The notes: generated by a model not told the origin, from the sequence alone. Shown: positions 1-6,141, counted from the first letter of the stretch. The stretch is 6,278 nt of DNA from Lachnospiraceae bacterium (GCA_003535955.1 DPZM01000041.1:1-6278); one strand, 5' to 3'. A program made the numbers and translations.

Positions 1-824
1 AGAAGATATTTGAACTTCAGGAACAAAAACGTGTAAGGCTCGGTGTTATTGCAGTTTCCGAGAAGCTTATGACCAACGAACAGGTGGAGGAGGTAAATCA
101 ACTCCAGAGCAATACGGACAAGAAGTTCGGAGATATCGCGGTTGAGAAGGGTTACCTTACCGACAATCAGGTGACAAGGCTCTTAGCCCTGCAGGGTAAC
201 AGCTTCCTTTCTTTTGTGCAGGCGACTGTGGATCTTAAATATATGACAATGAACGATGTGGTGGATTCCCTTAACCTCTTCCAGCAGGAGAACAGCTACA
301 CACTCACCGACATGGACAATCTGAAATCCTGCGATATCGACCGTATAATCCCCATATATGTATATGATCTTCCCGGATATGTAAAGGAAGTGATCGGAGT
401 AGCCGCAAGAACCATTGCCCGTCTGGTGGATTATCATCTGTATATAGATAAGCCCTATTTGTCGGACAAATTCATCACGCAAAATCTGTGTTCTCAATGC
501 TCGAAGGGTGACTTTACCATTCTTCTTGGTATATCGGGTTCCGACACTGCCATGATCAAGGGCGGTATAGGTTTTGCAGGCGAACAGTATATAGATGAGC
601 TTGATGATGCACTCGATTCACTCTGTGAGCTTATCAACTGTATAAACGGAATATTCGCCACGGATGTGAGCCGCAGGGGTGTTAATATTGATATGCTTGC
701 TCCTTATTACAAGGCCGGTCAGGGGGCCATTAATGCCGAAGGAATAGTAAACGTTCCGATGCATATTTTCGATAAGACACTTACACTGTCGGTTGTTCTT
801 TCAGACAATTATACAATTGAGTAG
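1..824 (+). CDS. CheX-like chemotaxis phosphatase with N-terminal MshEN-like repeats (5' end cut by window)
   Basis: The frame is open from the first complete codon (base 3) to the stop at 822-824, so the gene starts left of the window. The ATG at 69 lies inside a repeat unit and has no ribosome binding site, so it is not the start. Numbered from that ATG, residues about 93-245 form a CheC/CheX-type domain. The helix around 177-198 carries the ExxN phosphatase signature (Glu187, Asn190) followed by a Gly-Ile-Phe-Ala-Thr stretch like the family's NxxxGNA region. By family, such proteins dephosphorylate CheY-P in the cytoplasm, and a receiver gene follows directly. One ExxN motif is seen, as in CheX; CheC usually has two. 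The N-terminal part (bases 3-281) is a 29-residue repeat array not found in classical CheX. The CheX assignment is fairly firm; the physiological pathway (chemotaxis or another output) is unknown. Confidence 0.82.
   Translation, partial: KIFELQEQKRVRLGVIAVSEKLMTNEQVEEVNQLQSNTDKKFGDIAVEKGYLTDNQVTRLLALQGNSFLSFVQATVDLKYMTMNDVVDSLNLFQQENSYTLTDMDNLKSCDIDRIIPIYVYDLPGYVKEVIGVAARTIARLVDYHLYIDKPYLSDKFITQNLCSQCSKGDFTILLGISGSDTAMIKGGIGFAGEQYIDELDDALDSLCELINCINGIFATDVSRRGVNIDMLAPYYKAGQGAINAEGIVNVPMHIFDKTLTLSVVLSDNYTIE
36..281 (+). repeat. 29-residue (87-bp period) protein repeats resembling MshEN c-di-GMP-binding motifs
   Basis: Three 24-residue units lie at 36-107, 123-194 and 210-281, each separated by exactly five residues. 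Unit 1 starts RLG and ends LQ. Unit 2 starts KFG, has Gly at position 10 and ends LQ. Unit 3 is degenerate (starts SFV, ends LF). All three have a hydrophobic pair plus Thr at 11-13 and Val at 17. Bases 3-20 look like the tail of a further upstream unit, ending LQ five residues before unit 1. The MshEN/GspE-N domain is known as two 24-residue RLGxx...G...L...L..Q motifs with a 5-residue spacer, and it binds c-di-GMP. The match in length and spacing is seen directly; ligand binding is inferred. Unit 1 has Lys instead of Gly at position 10 and Asn at position 21, so binding may be weakened. Confidence 0.62.
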
Positions 825-827
825 ATG

Positions 828-833
828 AGGAGG
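828..833 (+). promoter_or_regulatory. Ribosome binding site of the CheY-like gene
   Basis: AGGAGG begins three bases after the upstream stop codon and sits 9 bases before the ATG at 843. An in-frame ATG at 825 lies upstream of this site and would place the Shine-Dalgarno sequence inside the coding region, so the start at 843 is preferred. The closeness to the upstream stop suggests translational coupling with the CheX-like gene. Confidence 0.85.
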
Positions 834-842
834 CTTGAAAAG

Positions 843-1202
843 ATGAGTTCAGTATTTATAGTTGATGATTCCAGAACAATGCGTAAGATGCTTGCCGGAG
901 CCCTTAAGGAAGCCGGCATCGAAGTGATAGGTAATGCCGGCAACGGTATTGAGGCTCTTGAACAGCTTAAGACCATTAAACCTGATCTTATCACCCTCGA
1001 TATAACAATGCCTGAGATGGACGGACTTGATGCCCTCAGGTTCATCAAGAAGGACAACCCCGACCAGAAGGTTCTCATGGTCAGTGCGGCCGGTCAGAAG
1101 GAAAAGGTACTTGAAGCATTAAAGCTTGGGGCTCTTGATTTCATCCAGAAGCCCTTCGAGCCCGAAGAGGTTATAAAGACAATACAGAAGGCACTTGCTT
1201 AA
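843..1202 (+). CDS. CheY-like single-domain response regulator
   Basis: This 119-residue protein is a complete receiver domain with no output domain. It has the acidic pair Asp8/Asp9, the phosphoacceptor Asp53 in a TLDITMPEMDG loop, the switch Ser81 after beta-4, and the invariant Lys103 in a KPF motif. Length and layout match CheY of Gram-positive bacteria. By family it takes phosphate from a histidine kinase such as CheA and signals by binding a partner protein. The start at 843 is set by AGGAGG at 828-833. It follows the CheX-like gene by 18 bases on the same strand, so the pair is very likely one operon with phosphatase and substrate made together. No kinase or other chemotaxis gene is in the window, so it may be CheY of the flagellar system or a receiver dedicated to another pathway; no gene symbol is assigned. 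Confidence 0.9.
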   Translation: MSSVFIVDDSRTMRKMLAGALKEAGIEVIGNAGNGIEALEQLKTIKPDLITLDITMPEMDGLDALRFIKKDNPDQKVLMVSAAGQKEKVLEALKLGALDFIQKPFEPEEVIKTIQKALA

Positions 1203-1207
1203 TCTTT

Positions 1208-1234
1208 GGCAAAGGAAATAAAATTTCGTTTGCC
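1208..1234 (+). other. AT-rich hairpin just after the CheY-like gene
   Basis: Arms 1208-1219 and 1223-1234 pair over 11 of 12 positions with one G-G mismatch and a three-base loop. No T-run follows on the plus strand, so it is probably not a terminator alone. It sits 5 bases after the stop codon and upstream of the main terminator, where it could protect the 3' end of the mRNA from exonucleases (inference). Confidence 0.45.
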
Positions 1235-1242
1235 ATAAAAAT

Positions 1243-1290
1243 GCGGTTCCGCCGGACATTTTCAGTCTGATACGGAACCGCCTTTTTTTT
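1243..1290 (+). terminator. Rho-independent terminator of the CheX/CheY unit, possibly bidirectional
   Basis: A perfect 9-bp GC-rich stem (GCGGTTCCG at 1243-1251 with CGGAACCGC at 1273-1281) has a 21-base loop containing a small inner stem (GGAC/GTCT) and is followed by eight T residues at 1283-1290. The last two T residues are part of the stop codon of the convergent lipoprotein gene (1289-1291). Read on the minus strand, the same stem is followed by a run of five T after one A, so it can plausibly stop both convergent transcripts. Confidence 0.9.
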
Positions 1291-2773
1291 AATTCTCAGG
1301 ATACCATTCGGCGATCTTTTCGTCCGGTATCTCAAAATGCTGATAATCCTTTAGGTTCTTCCAAGCACCGCCCCACTCAAATCCGTGTTCCGTAAACAGC
1401 TTATAGCACAGATCGTTTTCATCGATCTTATACGGAAAATCAGCATCCCTGTCAAGATAAGGTTCACCGGTGACCGGTTCAACAATTCTTTCCCCGTTCA
1501 CTGTTTTTGTATACGGATTGTAAAGGGTGTTGATATCAACCGCCAGTCCCAGTCCGTGCTTAGACACTTTGGTAGTGTGGGAAATGAACCGGAAGTTAAA
1601 GGCTGATGAATTGTTGTCCTCCATGGAAGCTTCATCGTCCGCATCATACTCATCAACAAGACGTATCTTTTCAATCGGATAATCTGCCTCATAAAGCTCC
1701 TTTAGAATCTCCAGTACATCTTCTGCAATGTGCTTATTGACTATCATTTCGCCCTCGTATTCGTTTCCTTCCGCATCCTTATGCAAAACATGGAGATAGC
1801 GCAGATCCTCTCTTGGCAGGGTACAGTCTTCCTTGAATGATTTCCCGTAAATACGGTCAAAGATATCATCCGTGATCTCTGTGATATAGAAGGGATCCTC
1901 TGTTGAAGTATCACCCTCTGTTGAAGCATCACTCCCGGTTGTTGCGGTTTCGGCCTTATGGATCGCCTCATCCACATTCTTAGATAACTCCATGTCCTGA
2001 AATACATCATCACGGGACAGTGCCATTTCAAAGCCGTCCGTTATATCCAAAGCCGCCTCAGCCTCCCTGACACTGACCTGAAGGACATGTCCGCCACGGG
2101 TACGTTCCTCATCTATGAAGTGAAAGTGCCAGCCAACGGTATTCAGATCTCCCATATAATCCGGGCAGTACAGACCTACGATAGTGCCTTTGATATCTTC
2201 ATAATCAAATTCCGTCTGATCCTCCGCCAATGCCACATCAAGCGGCCGATAGGGCTTCTCCTGCTTATACTCGCTGCGCACCTTGATGGAATCAAAGCTG
2301 CCATCGATCCTTACCATGTAGAAACAGTTGGCACCAAGCCCGTCCACTACACCGTTCATAGTTTCCTGCAATGCTGCCATATCCGCAATACCGTTTAAGG
2401 ATACTGTCTCATCCGCTTCAAAGAAGGTCACGTTACTGAAGGGAATCGTCTCGGTATCGGATGGGGTATTGATGCTGCCGTCCGCAACGGCCTGATAAAC
2501 GGTACCGTCAAGAACGATCATCTCCCCGTTTACTCCCTCAAAGGTTCCGATGCCGGTATCACCATGCTTCTTCAGTTCATCTACGGTAACTATCCCATCA
2601 TAATAACCCTGAACCAGAGATTGCAACAGGGCCACCTGATAGAGCACATCCTTGTTTGTATCCTCCGGTGTGGCATTGTTCACTTGTACAGCGCCCTCCG
2701 GGATTACGACGGAACATGCCGTCATAGTTAACATCATACTGAAGATCATCAGTACACAGATCAAACGTCGCAT
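1289..2773 (-). CDS. Lipoprotein fusion: acetolactate decarboxylase domain + M15 D-Ala-D-Ala carboxypeptidase domain
   Basis: A 494-residue protein. The chosen start (2773) gives a short Arg-Arg N-terminus, a hydrophobic stretch and a lipobox ending MTAC at Cys20, so it is an exported lipoprotein. An in-frame ATG at 2806 lacks a good ribosome site and would add a polar leader. Residues about 40-277 match alpha-acetolactate decarboxylase over its full length: GTFEGVNGEM (Glu84), VRIDGSF, VRSEY (Arg166), WHFHF with His216/His218, and GGH with His229, the three expected Zn ligands; Glu275 in HKAE fits the conserved C-terminal Glu. A Thr/Ser/Asp/Glu linker (276-293) follows. Residues about 300-494 are an M15 (VanY/CwlK-like) peptidase: SKHGLGLAVDIN gives Zn ligands His406 and Asp413, and DYQHFE gives Asp476 and ligand His479. 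By family, one domain turns acetolactate into acetoin and the other trims terminal D-Ala. Both sites look intact. Why they are joined on the cell surface is unknown. Confidence 0.88.
   Translation of the reverse strand: MRRLICVLMIFSMMLTMTACSVVIPEGAVQVNNATPEDTNKDVLYQVALLQSLVQGYYDGIVTVDELKKHGDTGIGTFEGVNGEMIVLDGTVYQAVADGSINTPSDTETIPFSNVTFFEADETVSLNGIADMAALQETMNGVVDGLGANCFYMVRIDGSFDSIKVRSEYKQEKPYRPLDVALAEDQTEFDYEDIKGTIVGLYCPDYMGDLNTVGWHFHFIDEERTRGGHVLQVSVREAEAALDITDGFEMALSRDDVFQDMELSKNVDEAIHKAETATTGSDASTEGDTSTEDPFYITEITDDIFDRIYGKSFKEDCTLPREDLRYLHVLHKDAEGNEYEGEMIVNKHIAEDVLEILKELYEADYPIEKIRLVDEYDADDEASMEDNNSSAFNFRFISHTTKVSKHGLGLAVDINTLYNPYTKTVNGERIVEPVTGEPYLDRDADFPYKIDENDLCYKLFTEHGFEWGGAWKNLKDYQHFEIPDEKIAEWYPEN
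1897..1932 (-). repeat. Tandem 18-bp duplication in the interdomain linker
   Basis: Two adjacent 18-base units (1897-1914 and 1915-1932) differ at a single base. They encode the linker hexads GDASTE and GDTSTE between the decarboxylase and peptidase domains. The near-identity points to a recent duplication or slippage event; being a multiple of three, it keeps the frame. Confidence 0.85.
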
Positions 2774-2781
2774 ATTCATTT

Positions 2782-2785
2782 CCCT
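2782..2785 (-). promoter_or_regulatory. Ribosome binding site deciding the lipoprotein start
   Basis: On the minus strand AGGG lies 8 bases before the ATG at 2773 but only 2 bases before the in-frame ATG at 2779, which favours 2773 and the compact lipoprotein signal peptide. Confidence 0.6.
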
Positions 2786-2918
2786 GCTTTCACTTCCAGT
2801 TTGCATTATCTTCTTTTTCTGATATGAAACAGGCTACCAATCCGTAAATAATGGTCGGACGTATCCATATCTCCGTAAGCATATAGTTGGTATACTCATT
2901 GATCGGATTGTGGTAAAT

Positions 2919-2947
2919 AACATAATTGTTAAAACGCTGACCGTCAA
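2919..2947 (-). promoter_or_regulatory. Candidate sigma-A promoter for the lipoprotein gene
   Basis: On the minus strand TTGACG (2947-2942, 5 of 6 to consensus) is separated by 17 bases from TATGTT (2924-2919, 4 of 6). Transcription would start near 2912 and leave an untranslated leader of about 140 bases. The -35 overlaps a TCAAG-N3-CTTGA palindrome at 2944-2956 that could be an operator. Confidence 0.5.
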
Positions 2948-3084
2948 GACGCTTGAAGAAGCACATCGCCATCATCATCGTCTAAGTATAATTTTGCGCC
3001 ACTTCCATACCTACAAGTCGATTTTGGAATATGAACAGATTTTATCAATTTCTGCAGGCATCTTCAAGAGGGATTTCCGGAATG

Positions 3085-4020
3085 TCAAACATTTTTATCT
3101 CTCACCATCATCCTGTTTTCCCTCCCGATCTTCTCAAACACGGGAAAAATCTTCGGATACACGCCCGTCACAAGGAACATTATGATCGCATAACGTCCTG
3201 TTCTTACCAAAAGGGCCGCCAGGCTCGCTCCCGCAAGAAACTCCTTATCGAATGGGAGCTTCAGCAGTGCATTTAAAACAAAATATACTATAAAAGCACA
3301 TAGAACGCGAAGTATCATAGCAAAAATACTTTTCGTCTCACGAAAATTGACATATTTCCGTTCAAAATGGATTGCCGCAATCACACCGGTCAGGCAACCG
3401 AGAGCTGTAAAGAAATCATTTGTGCGGACATAGAATAATCCCGGGATTGCAGATGCTAAAAGTATTGTGTGATACAGCCACTCCTTATGCACATACCGGT
3501 CCAGTAAATAGAATATTTCCATTACGGCAAAACCAAGTACCCATCCTGCCAATACATCCGTTGGATAATGCATCCCGGCAACAGATCTGGAAATACCCAC
3601 CAAAACAGTAAGAACAGCAGCAAGTATCCAAAGCCATCTCTTTTTTGCTTTCCCTGCCAGCGTAAAATATAACGCAGGGATAGATGCGCTGTGCATGCTC
3701 GGGAAGGAATATCCCTGTTGAAGCACACTCCTTTCCGCTTCGCTCTTACCCTTAAGGGTCAGCGCTTCCACCCTGTCAGGATACTCCATATACGGTCTAA
3801 GCCGCAGTACGATCGCCTTGAGCATCGGAAGCCACATGTTCACAGAGGAGACAATGAGCGCAAGCCTCTGTCCTGCTTCCTTCTTCCAGCAAAACATCAC
3901 GATCAGCACGACCATAAGAAGCCCCGTCTCCGCTCCCATGAAAGCAAGCAACTTTACAAGGCCGCCCATGCTGCCCAAATGTGTCTGCATCCACTCGATC
4001 AAATCCACTTCCCATTCCAT
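3085..4020 (-). CDS. PAP2-family membrane phosphatase with long C-terminal membrane extension
   Basis: A 311-residue integral membrane protein with all three motifs of the PAP2/type 2 phosphatidic acid phosphatase superfamily in order: KX6RP (Lys68, Arg75, Pro76), PSMHS (His110), and SRX5HX3D (Ser144, Arg145, His151, Asp155). Family members hydrolyse lipid phosphates such as undecaprenyl pyrophosphate or phosphatidate, with the active site facing outside the membrane; the exact substrate cannot be read here. Hydrophobic segments lie near 21-45, 50-66, 112-123, 130-147 and 156-174. A further ~130 residues hold about four more (181-198, 205-219, 232-253, 261-289), making it longer than the usual ~200-residue PAP2 protein. 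The start at 4020 is set by GGAGGAG at 4030-4036; an ATG at 4038 precedes that site and almost coincides with the predicted transcription start. It has its own promoter although it follows the radical SAM gene on the same strand. Confidence 0.88.
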   Translation of the reverse strand: MEWEVDLIEWMQTHLGSMGGLVKLLAFMGAETGLLMVVLIVMFCWKKEAGQRLALIVSSVNMWLPMLKAIVLRLRPYMEYPDRVEALTLKGKSEAERSVLQQGYSFPSMHSASIPALYFTLAGKAKKRWLWILAAVLTVLVGISRSVAGMHYPTDVLAGWVLGFAVMEIFYLLDRYVHKEWLYHTILLASAIPGLFYVRTNDFFTALGCLTGVIAAIHFERKYVNFRETKSIFAMILRVLCAFIVYFVLNALLKLPFDKEFLAGASLAALLVRTGRYAIIMFLVTGVYPKIFPVFEKIGRENRMMVRDKNV

Positions 4021-4029
4021 AATTCCTAA

Positions 4030-4036
4030 CTCCTCC
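4030..4036 (-). promoter_or_regulatory. Ribosome binding site deciding the PAP2 start
   Basis: GGAGGAG on the minus strand ends 9 bases before the ATG at 4020. It overlaps the codons just after an upstream in-frame ATG (4038), which therefore cannot be the normal start. Confidence 0.8.
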
Positions 4037-4045
4037 ATAAAATAT

Positions 4046-4074
4046 AGTATAAAACCGATTTAACAGGAAGGCAA
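4046..4074 (-). promoter_or_regulatory. Sigma-A-type promoter of the PAP2 gene
   Basis: On the minus strand TTGCCT (4074-4069, 4 of 6) and TATACT (4051-4046, 5 of 6) are 17 bases apart. The expected start of transcription is near 4039, giving a short leader of about 19 bases that just includes the GGAGGAG ribosome site. Confidence 0.65.
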
Positions 4075-4098
4075 TTTAACATTACCATCATGTGACCA

Positions 4099-4983
4099 TT
4101 ACTGATAATATTCTCCCAATTTTGATTTTAAGAGGTTCAGTACACGTTTCTTATCCTTGCTCCATTCCGGTGCGATCAGGAACTTCTTATCACCGTCACC
4201 CGTCATTCTGTGTATGACCATATCCTCCGGAAGTACCGTCAATGCATCACGTATCAGATCGGTGTACTCCTCCATGCCAAGGCAGGTGAATTCCCCCGCC
4301 ATATAATCATCCGCAAGATCCGTACCCTTTAGGACATGCAGCAGTTGAAGCTTGATGCCCTGTACGCCGCTTTCTCCCACGTATCTGACCGTACGTAGCA
4401 TGTCCTCTTTAGTCTCTCCGGGCAGCCCCAATATGACATGGACGATTGTTTCTATCCCGCGTTCTCTTAGCTTATGCACAGCTTCATCGTAAACGCTTAA
4501 GGGATAACCTCTTCGGATATATTCGGCGGTCTTTTCATGTATCGTCTGAAGGCCGAGCTCTATCCACACCGGTTTGATCCTGTTGACCCTTGAGATAAGA
4601 TCAAGTACATCATCCGGCAGACAGTCCGGCCTTGTGGCAATGGATATTATCTCAATATTTTCATTCATTGCGGCTTCCATATACATTTTTTCAAGCTTTT
4701 TTACCGGTCCGTATGTGTTTGTAAATGCCTGAAAGTAAGCTATGTAGCCATGATCACTTTTAGGAAGCTTATTCTTGACTCTTTGCTTTCCGCTCATGAT
4801 CTGCTCGGTTATTGACTGCCCGGGATCTCCCGCAAAATCACCCGAGCCTGTGCCGGAGCAGAATATACAGCCCCTGCTCCCTATGGTTCCATCCCTGTTC
4901 GGACATGTAAGCCCCGCATTTATCGATATCTTATATAATTTCTTCCCATATCTGCGCTTTAGGTATTCACTCAATGTCTGCAT
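4099..4983 (-). CDS. Radical SAM protein, YhcC/TIGR01212 family
   Basis: A 294-residue protein of the usual length for this family. The 4Fe-4S cluster motif is the family's unusual CX11CX2C form: Cys27 in CPNRDGT, then Cys39 and Cys42 in GCIFC. Later landmarks also fit: YFQAFTNTY (83-91), ATRPDCL (116-122), ELGLQT (142-147), LGLPGE (185-190) and HRMTGDGD (258-265). The fold is the Elp3-like branch of radical SAM enzymes, cytoplasmic and SAM-dependent; relatives include E. coli YhcC and B. subtilis YtqA. To my knowledge the substrate is not established. The start at 4983 has only a weak ribosome site (GTGG about 9 bases upstream), but the N-terminus (MQTLSEYLKRRYG) matches the family. It begins 33 bases after the stop of the hydrolase-GPx gene, with no terminator or promoter seen between, so the two are probably cotranscribed. 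Confidence 0.9.
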   Translation of the reverse strand: MQTLSEYLKRRYGKKLYKISINAGLTCPNRDGTIGSRGCIFCSGTGSGDFAGDPGQSITEQIMSGKQRVKNKLPKSDHGYIAYFQAFTNTYGPVKKLEKMYMEAAMNENIEIISIATRPDCLPDDVLDLISRVNRIKPVWIELGLQTIHEKTAEYIRRGYPLSVYDEAVHKLRERGIETIVHVILGLPGETKEDMLRTVRYVGESGVQGIKLQLLHVLKGTDLADDYMAGEFTCLGMEEYTDLIRDALTVLPEDMVIHRMTGDGDKKFLIAPEWSKDKKRVLNLLKSKLGEYYQ

Positions 4984-5016
4984 ATTGTTATACCACTGCC
5001 TGACAGATCCTTTTCT

Positions 5017-6141
5017 TCATAAAAAAACCCTGTCTCCTTGCAGTTCAATCTCAACCGCCTGTCTGACTATATCCGTTCCCGCATCCGGCTCAAACCGGTC
5101 AACAACCTGTCCGATGCGGTTGACCAGAAATTTGGTAAAATTCCACTTGATATCGCTGTTATTGCGGTAATCCGGGTCCGCCTCCCTTGCCCGCCTCTCC
5201 ATATGGACACTTAAGGGGGAATTCATAAGAAACCCCCTGAAGCCTTGCTTGCTTTTCAGGTATTTAAAAAGTTCAAGCGCATCAGGACCGTTCACATCCG
5301 TTTTCGCAAACTGTGGGAAAGAGATATCGTAACGTGATGTACAAAAATCATGAATTGTCTCATCAGTCCCCGGCGCCTGATGCCCGAACTGGTCGCAGGG
5401 AAAATCAAGGATCTCAAAACCTTCATCCCTATAATCCCTGTACATTGCCTCCAGCGCTTCATACTGCGGTGTGAATCCGCAGCCTGTGGCAGTATTGACT
5501 ATCAAAAGTACCTTCCCCCTGTATTCCCGCATTGAAACAAGCGAACCATTCCTATCAGGAACCGAAAAGCGGTAGACCGGACTGCCGACGAGGTAATCCT
5601 CTGCCTCCTGGATTATATTGTTTATGTTCTCCACATCGTTGTATACATGACCGGTTTCGAGAGAGTGATTGGCTCCTTCGATGATCTTGTAGCGGAGCTT
5701 TTTTAAATCGCACAGATCCCGTATCGTACCCGGATCTATCCACGGATCCTTATCCCCGAAAAATACAAGCCCGTTTCCTTCCCTCGCAAGAGAAAAGGTC
5801 TGCGGAAAGGGCGTATAATATACCTGCCTGGCGGGAATGCCGTGCTTCCCCGCATATATGCTTGCCGCAATAGTACCTATGCTCTTTGATACAAATATGA
5901 TATCCTCAGCGGATGAGAAATCCACATCTTTAAGCTGTTCCTCGGTCTCCACCACCGCTAGGTTGAACGCCTCCAGCATTTTTTCTTTATTTTTAAGGCA
6001 TTCCTTATCAATGTTGTTATACCCGACAATGACCACCTCGTAACCATGTTCCAGGGCAATCTTTTTCGAATAATAGAGCAGGGGCTTATCGATATTGTAT
6101 CCGATCCCCTGAAAAATAACTGCGATCTTTCTTTTTTCCAT
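5017..6141 (-). CDS. Alpha/beta-hydrolase domain fused to thioredoxin-type glutathione peroxidase
   Basis: A 374-residue cytoplasmic protein (no signal peptide). Residues 1-183 resemble a small alpha/beta hydrolase: a beta strand AVIFQGIG near the start, nucleophile elbow SKSIG (Ser87), acid in FFGDKDPW (Asp130 or Asp132), and His159 in GANHS. Residues about 187-352 are a complete glutathione peroxidase: GKVLLIVNTATGCGFTPQY with peroxidatic Cys221, FPCDQFGHQAPGT with Cys249 and Gln255, FCTSRYDISFP with Cys267, and WNF (Trp333, Asn334). Spacings of 28 and 46 residues from Cys221 to Cys249 and Cys267 equal those of yeast Gpx3, where the last is the resolving cysteine, so thioredoxin-dependent peroxide reduction is likely. 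The usual FPCNQF Asn is Asp250. No Met lies at the domain joint, so it is a true fusion. Start 6141 is chosen because a GTG at 6192 lies upstream of the predicted transcription start; a GAGG at 6155-6158 is 13 bases away, rather far. The hydrolase substrate is unknown. Confidence 0.85.
   Translation of the reverse strand: MEKRKIAVIFQGIGYNIDKPLLYYSKKIALEHGYEVVIVGYNNIDKECLKNKEKMLEAFNLAVVETEEQLKDVDFSSAEDIIFVSKSIGTIAASIYAGKHGIPARQVYYTPFPQTFSLAREGNGLVFFGDKDPWIDPGTIRDLCDLKKLRYKIIEGANHSLETGHVYNDVENINNIIQEAEDYLVGSPVYRFSVPDRNGSLVSMREYRGKVLLIVNTATGCGFTPQYEALEAMYRDYRDEGFEILDFPCDQFGHQAPGTDETIHDFCTSRYDISFPQFAKTDVNGPDALELFKYLKSKQGFRGFLMNSPLSVHMERRAREADPDYRNNSDIKWNFTKFLVNRIGQVVDRFEPDAGTDIVRQAVEIELQGDRVFL

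Larger units (their letters stand above)
2774..3084. other. Intergenic region between PAP2 gene and lipoprotein gene
   Basis: These 311 bases hold no gene I can support. They contain the candidate promoter at 2919-2947, a 13-base palindrome (2944-2956), a second TATACT-like box on the minus strand at 2985-2990 without a good -35, and a leader of about 140 bases before the lipoprotein. No hairpin with a T-run follows the PAP2 stop, so read-through from that gene into the lipoprotein is possible. A 62-codon frame (2790-2978, minus) is open here but is not convincing. Confidence 0.6.

Noticed and set aside
69..71. ATG at 69 as the start of the CheX-like gene
   Set aside because: The frame continues upstream to the window edge with sequence that belongs to the repeat array, and there is no ribosome binding site before 69.
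2790..2978. 62-codon open frame on the minus strand just upstream of the lipoprotein gene, starting with ATG ATG ATG and containing a short hydrophobic stretch
   Set aside because: It has no ribosome binding site, no recognisable family, and the best promoter for the lipoprotein lies inside it. It ends 16 bases before the lipoprotein start, so a leader peptide is not excluded, but support is too weak.
2985..2990. TATACT box on the minus strand as a promoter for the lipoprotein
   Set aside because: No acceptable -35 at 16-18 bases; the pair at 2919-2947 is better.
4060..4110. Repeated CCATTA/ATTACCAT words after the radical SAM stop, looked like a terminator hairpin
   Set aside because: They are mainly direct, not inverted, repeats, and no T-run follows on the minus strand.
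4984..5019. The GPx-fusion stop (TGA) and the radical SAM start are in the same reading frame, suggesting read-through or a selenocysteine TGA
   Set aside because: The peroxidatic position is an ordinary Cys codon, the 11 codons between are not family-like, no SECIS-type hairpin is seen, and same-frame placement happens by chance one time in three.
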